In this document: one piece after another, positions 62,697 through 64,000 of the stretch
Layout of the letters: each line of letters starts with the position of its first letter
How positions within the stretch are numbered: the stretch's first letter is position 1
From: Thermodesulfovibrio sp. 3907-1M
GTDB lineage: Bacteria; Nitrospirota; Thermodesulfovibrionia; Thermodesulfovibrionales; Thermodesulfovibrionaceae
Length of the DNA: 64,000 nt
Reading direction: 5' to 3'
Assembly: GCF_040450955.1 (NCBI RefSeq)
Contig: NZ_CP144373.1
Location: 1,840,486 to 1,904,485, forward strand
Translations under genes and position numbers: made by a program
Notes under the pieces: generated by a model
Told to the model about the DNA's origin: nothing
The model's database searches: none
Seen by the model: the letters and a program-made list of their open reading frames with translations, nothing else

Positions 62697-63375
62697 CTTT
62701 CCCTCCTGTAAAATTGGTGATGATTACCTTATATCCTTCCTGTCCCATTAATTTTGCTAAGCTGTATGCTTCGTCATAGTTTGTAAACTTTCCAACTCTG
62801 ACTCTATAAAAGGTTTCTCCTCTCAGCAGTACTTTATTTATGTAAACATTTTGATATTTAAGATTCAAAGCCTGCTTTAGTCTCATTGCATTTTCAATTT
62901 CACGAAAAGCTCCTACCTGAATTGTTAACAGCCCGGATGTAGGAGTATATTTTACATATCTTACATAGCTCATGTCTCGTCCAATAGGTTGCATTAAGAC
63001 TTCTGCTGTGCCTGGTCCGATTAGACCAATTTTTTTTGCCGATGCATAGGACAAATCAAGATCTCTTCCCGGGATAAAAGGACCTCTGTCATTTACTGTG
63101 CATACAACATCTTTTCCATTCTGAAGATTTACAACCCTCAGCCTTGTTCCAAAAGGATATTCTCTGTGCGCACATGTGTAATCATACATGTTATATGTTT
63201 CTCCTGATGCTGTTGGTCTTCCGTGAAAATCTGCTCCATACCAGGATGCAATTCCTTTCAGTGATCCCTCTGGCACATATTCTATTTCAGGAGGCTTTTT
63301 AGGAGTGCAGGAAAACAGTATAAATACCAGCAGTACTATTTTTAACTTATAAAATGTATCTGCTGAGATCCTCAC
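62686..63375 (-). CDS. rlpA: Septal-ring lytic transglycosylase-type lipoprotein RlpA
   Basis: 229 residues. Signal with lipobox LFSC (Cys23). Double-psi beta-barrel domain (about 38-135): [56 protein letters not shown]-terminal SPOR domain (about 148-225; [20 protein letters not shown]) that binds denuded glycan at division sites. In Pseudomonas the protein cleaves such strands. Its start lies 29 bp inside hslU; the N-region before the hydrophobic core is a little long (12 residues). Confidence 0.92.
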   Translation of the reverse strand: MRISADTFYKLKIVLLVFILFSCTPKKPPEIEYVPEGSLKGIASWYGADFHGRPTASGETYNMYDYTCAHREYPFGTRLRVVNLQNGKDVVCTVNDRGPFIPGRDLDLSYASAKKIGLIGPGTAEVLMQPIGRDMSYVRYVKYTPTSGLLTIQVGAFREIENAMRLKQALNLKYQNVYINKVLLRGETFYRVRVGKFTNYDEAYSLAKLMGQEGYKVIITNFTGGKDEI

Positions 63376-64000
63376 TTTTGATTATCTCACTCAGTTTTTC
63401 TCTTACAAACTTTGCATCAATCACTATTTTCTGTCCTCTTAGCTCTGAAGCATTAAAAGATATATCTTCAAGAAGTTTTTCCATTACTGTATGAAGCCTT
63501 CTTGCTCCAATATTTTCTGTTTTTTCATTTACCTGCTGGGCTATCTCTGCAATTTCTTCAATTCCATCACTGGTAAACTCAAGATGAACATCTTCTGTTC
63601 CCAGAAGGGCAATGTATTGCTTTATAAGTGCATTGTCAGGCTCTGTAAGAATTCTTACAAACTCCTCTTTACCAAGGGAGCTTAGCTCAACCCTTATTGG
63701 AAATCTTCCCTGCAATTCAGGTATAAGATCAGAGGGTTTTGCCACATGGAAAGCTCCAGCAGCAATAAAGAGAATATGATCAGTTCTTACAGGTCCATAT
63801 TTTGTTGTGACTGTGGAGCCTTCAACAATGGGAAGAAGGTCTCTCTGAACACCTTCCCTTGATACATCAGGACCGTAGGAGCTTCCACGAGAAGCAATTT
63901 TGTCAATTTCATCAATAAAGACGATTCCTGTTTGTTCAACTCTTTCAATTGCCTCCTTTGTCACCTTATCCATATCAATAAGTTTATTTGCCTCTTCCTG
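63347..64000 (-). CDS. hslU: HslU ATPase of the HslUV protease (partial)
   Basis: The C-terminal 217 residues of HslU/ClpY; the 5' part lies beyond the right edge of the window. Walker [13 protein letters not shown], then [38 protein letters not shown] with the sensor region, [14 protein letters not shown], and sensor-2 [17 protein letters not shown]. The C-terminal LSRYIL is the tail that inserts into HslV pockets. hslV would be expected just upstream. The start shown by an internal ATG is not the true one. Confidence 0.96.
   Translation of the reverse strand, partial: QEEANKLIDMDKVTKEAIERVEQTGIVFIDEIDKIASRGSSYGPDVSREGVQRDLLPIVEGSTVTTKYGPVRTDHILFIAAGAFHVAKPSDLIPELQGRFPIRVELSSLGKEEFVRILTEPDNALIKQYIALLGTEDVHLEFTSDGIEEIAEIAQQVNEKTENIGARRLHTVMEKLLEDISFNASELRGQKIVIDAKFVREKLSEIIKSEDLSRYIL

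Overview
The window looks like chromosomal DNA of an AT-rich, Gram-negative, probably thermophilic and anaerobic bacterium. LptD, three GT9 heptosyltransferase-type enzymes, a WaaG-like glucosyltransferase and an O-antigen polymerase/ligase show an LPS-bearing outer membrane. HypE, SelA and an FmdE-type protein fit anaerobic metabolism. The gene content and the A/T-rich codon use suggest a Nitrospirota-like (Thermodesulfovibrio-type) organism. That placement is inference from recall, not from a search.

Layout. (1) 0.2-23 kb: an unbroken minus-strand run. In transcription order it holds an NrpR-like regulator, a DHH-CBS-CCA-transferase fusion, a PD-(D/E)XK-like protein, then a large LPS/polysaccharide cluster (polysaccharide deacetylase, five GT4 and three GT9 glycosyltransferases, one Wzy/WaaL membrane protein), aroE, and the type IV pilus operon pilMNOPQ. 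An OmpR-type two-component pair closes that operon, and pilA follows as its own unit. (2) 23.2-29 kb, plus strand: lactate permease, radA, a lipoprotein, rsmA, and three small exported proteins, two of which are Spy-like paralogues. (3) cheW on the minus strand and a repeat-filled intergenic region. (4) 29.8-56.8 kb, plus strand: tightly packed housekeeping genes (pgpA, thpR, recA-recX, alaS, selA, dgt, acpS, trpBA, accD, folC, lptD, truB, purB, an EF-G paralogue, argH, hypE, a SurA-like isomerase, rluB, truD, a LigD-type phosphoesterase). (5) 56.8-64 kb, minus strand: hslU (cut by the window edge), rlpA, fmdE, rlmD, a cupin, greA, pyrK-pyrD, a SAM hydroxide adenosyltransferase and hslO. I see no tRNA, rRNA, CRISPR array or insertion sequence.

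The most notable features lie across genes rather than in one new operon. First, a small palindromic repeat with constant arms (GTCATTCCGAG ... GAGGAATCTC) and variable but self-complementary centres occurs in intergenic DNA. It also lies in frame inside three protein genes, including two GT9 paralogues at the same interdomain linker. Second, one lipoprotein has an N-terminus built from three tandem 21-bp copies of that repeat (7-residue SFRAFLL units). Third, several genes (pilM, aroE, trpB, pgpA and others) have a -10 box only 5-8 nt before the start codon, as expected for leaderless mRNAs. Fourth, an EF-G paralogue has Asn in place of the P-loop Lys. A frameshifted gene remnant near 38.5 kb and a methyltransferase-like protein without a catalytic motif are further oddities.
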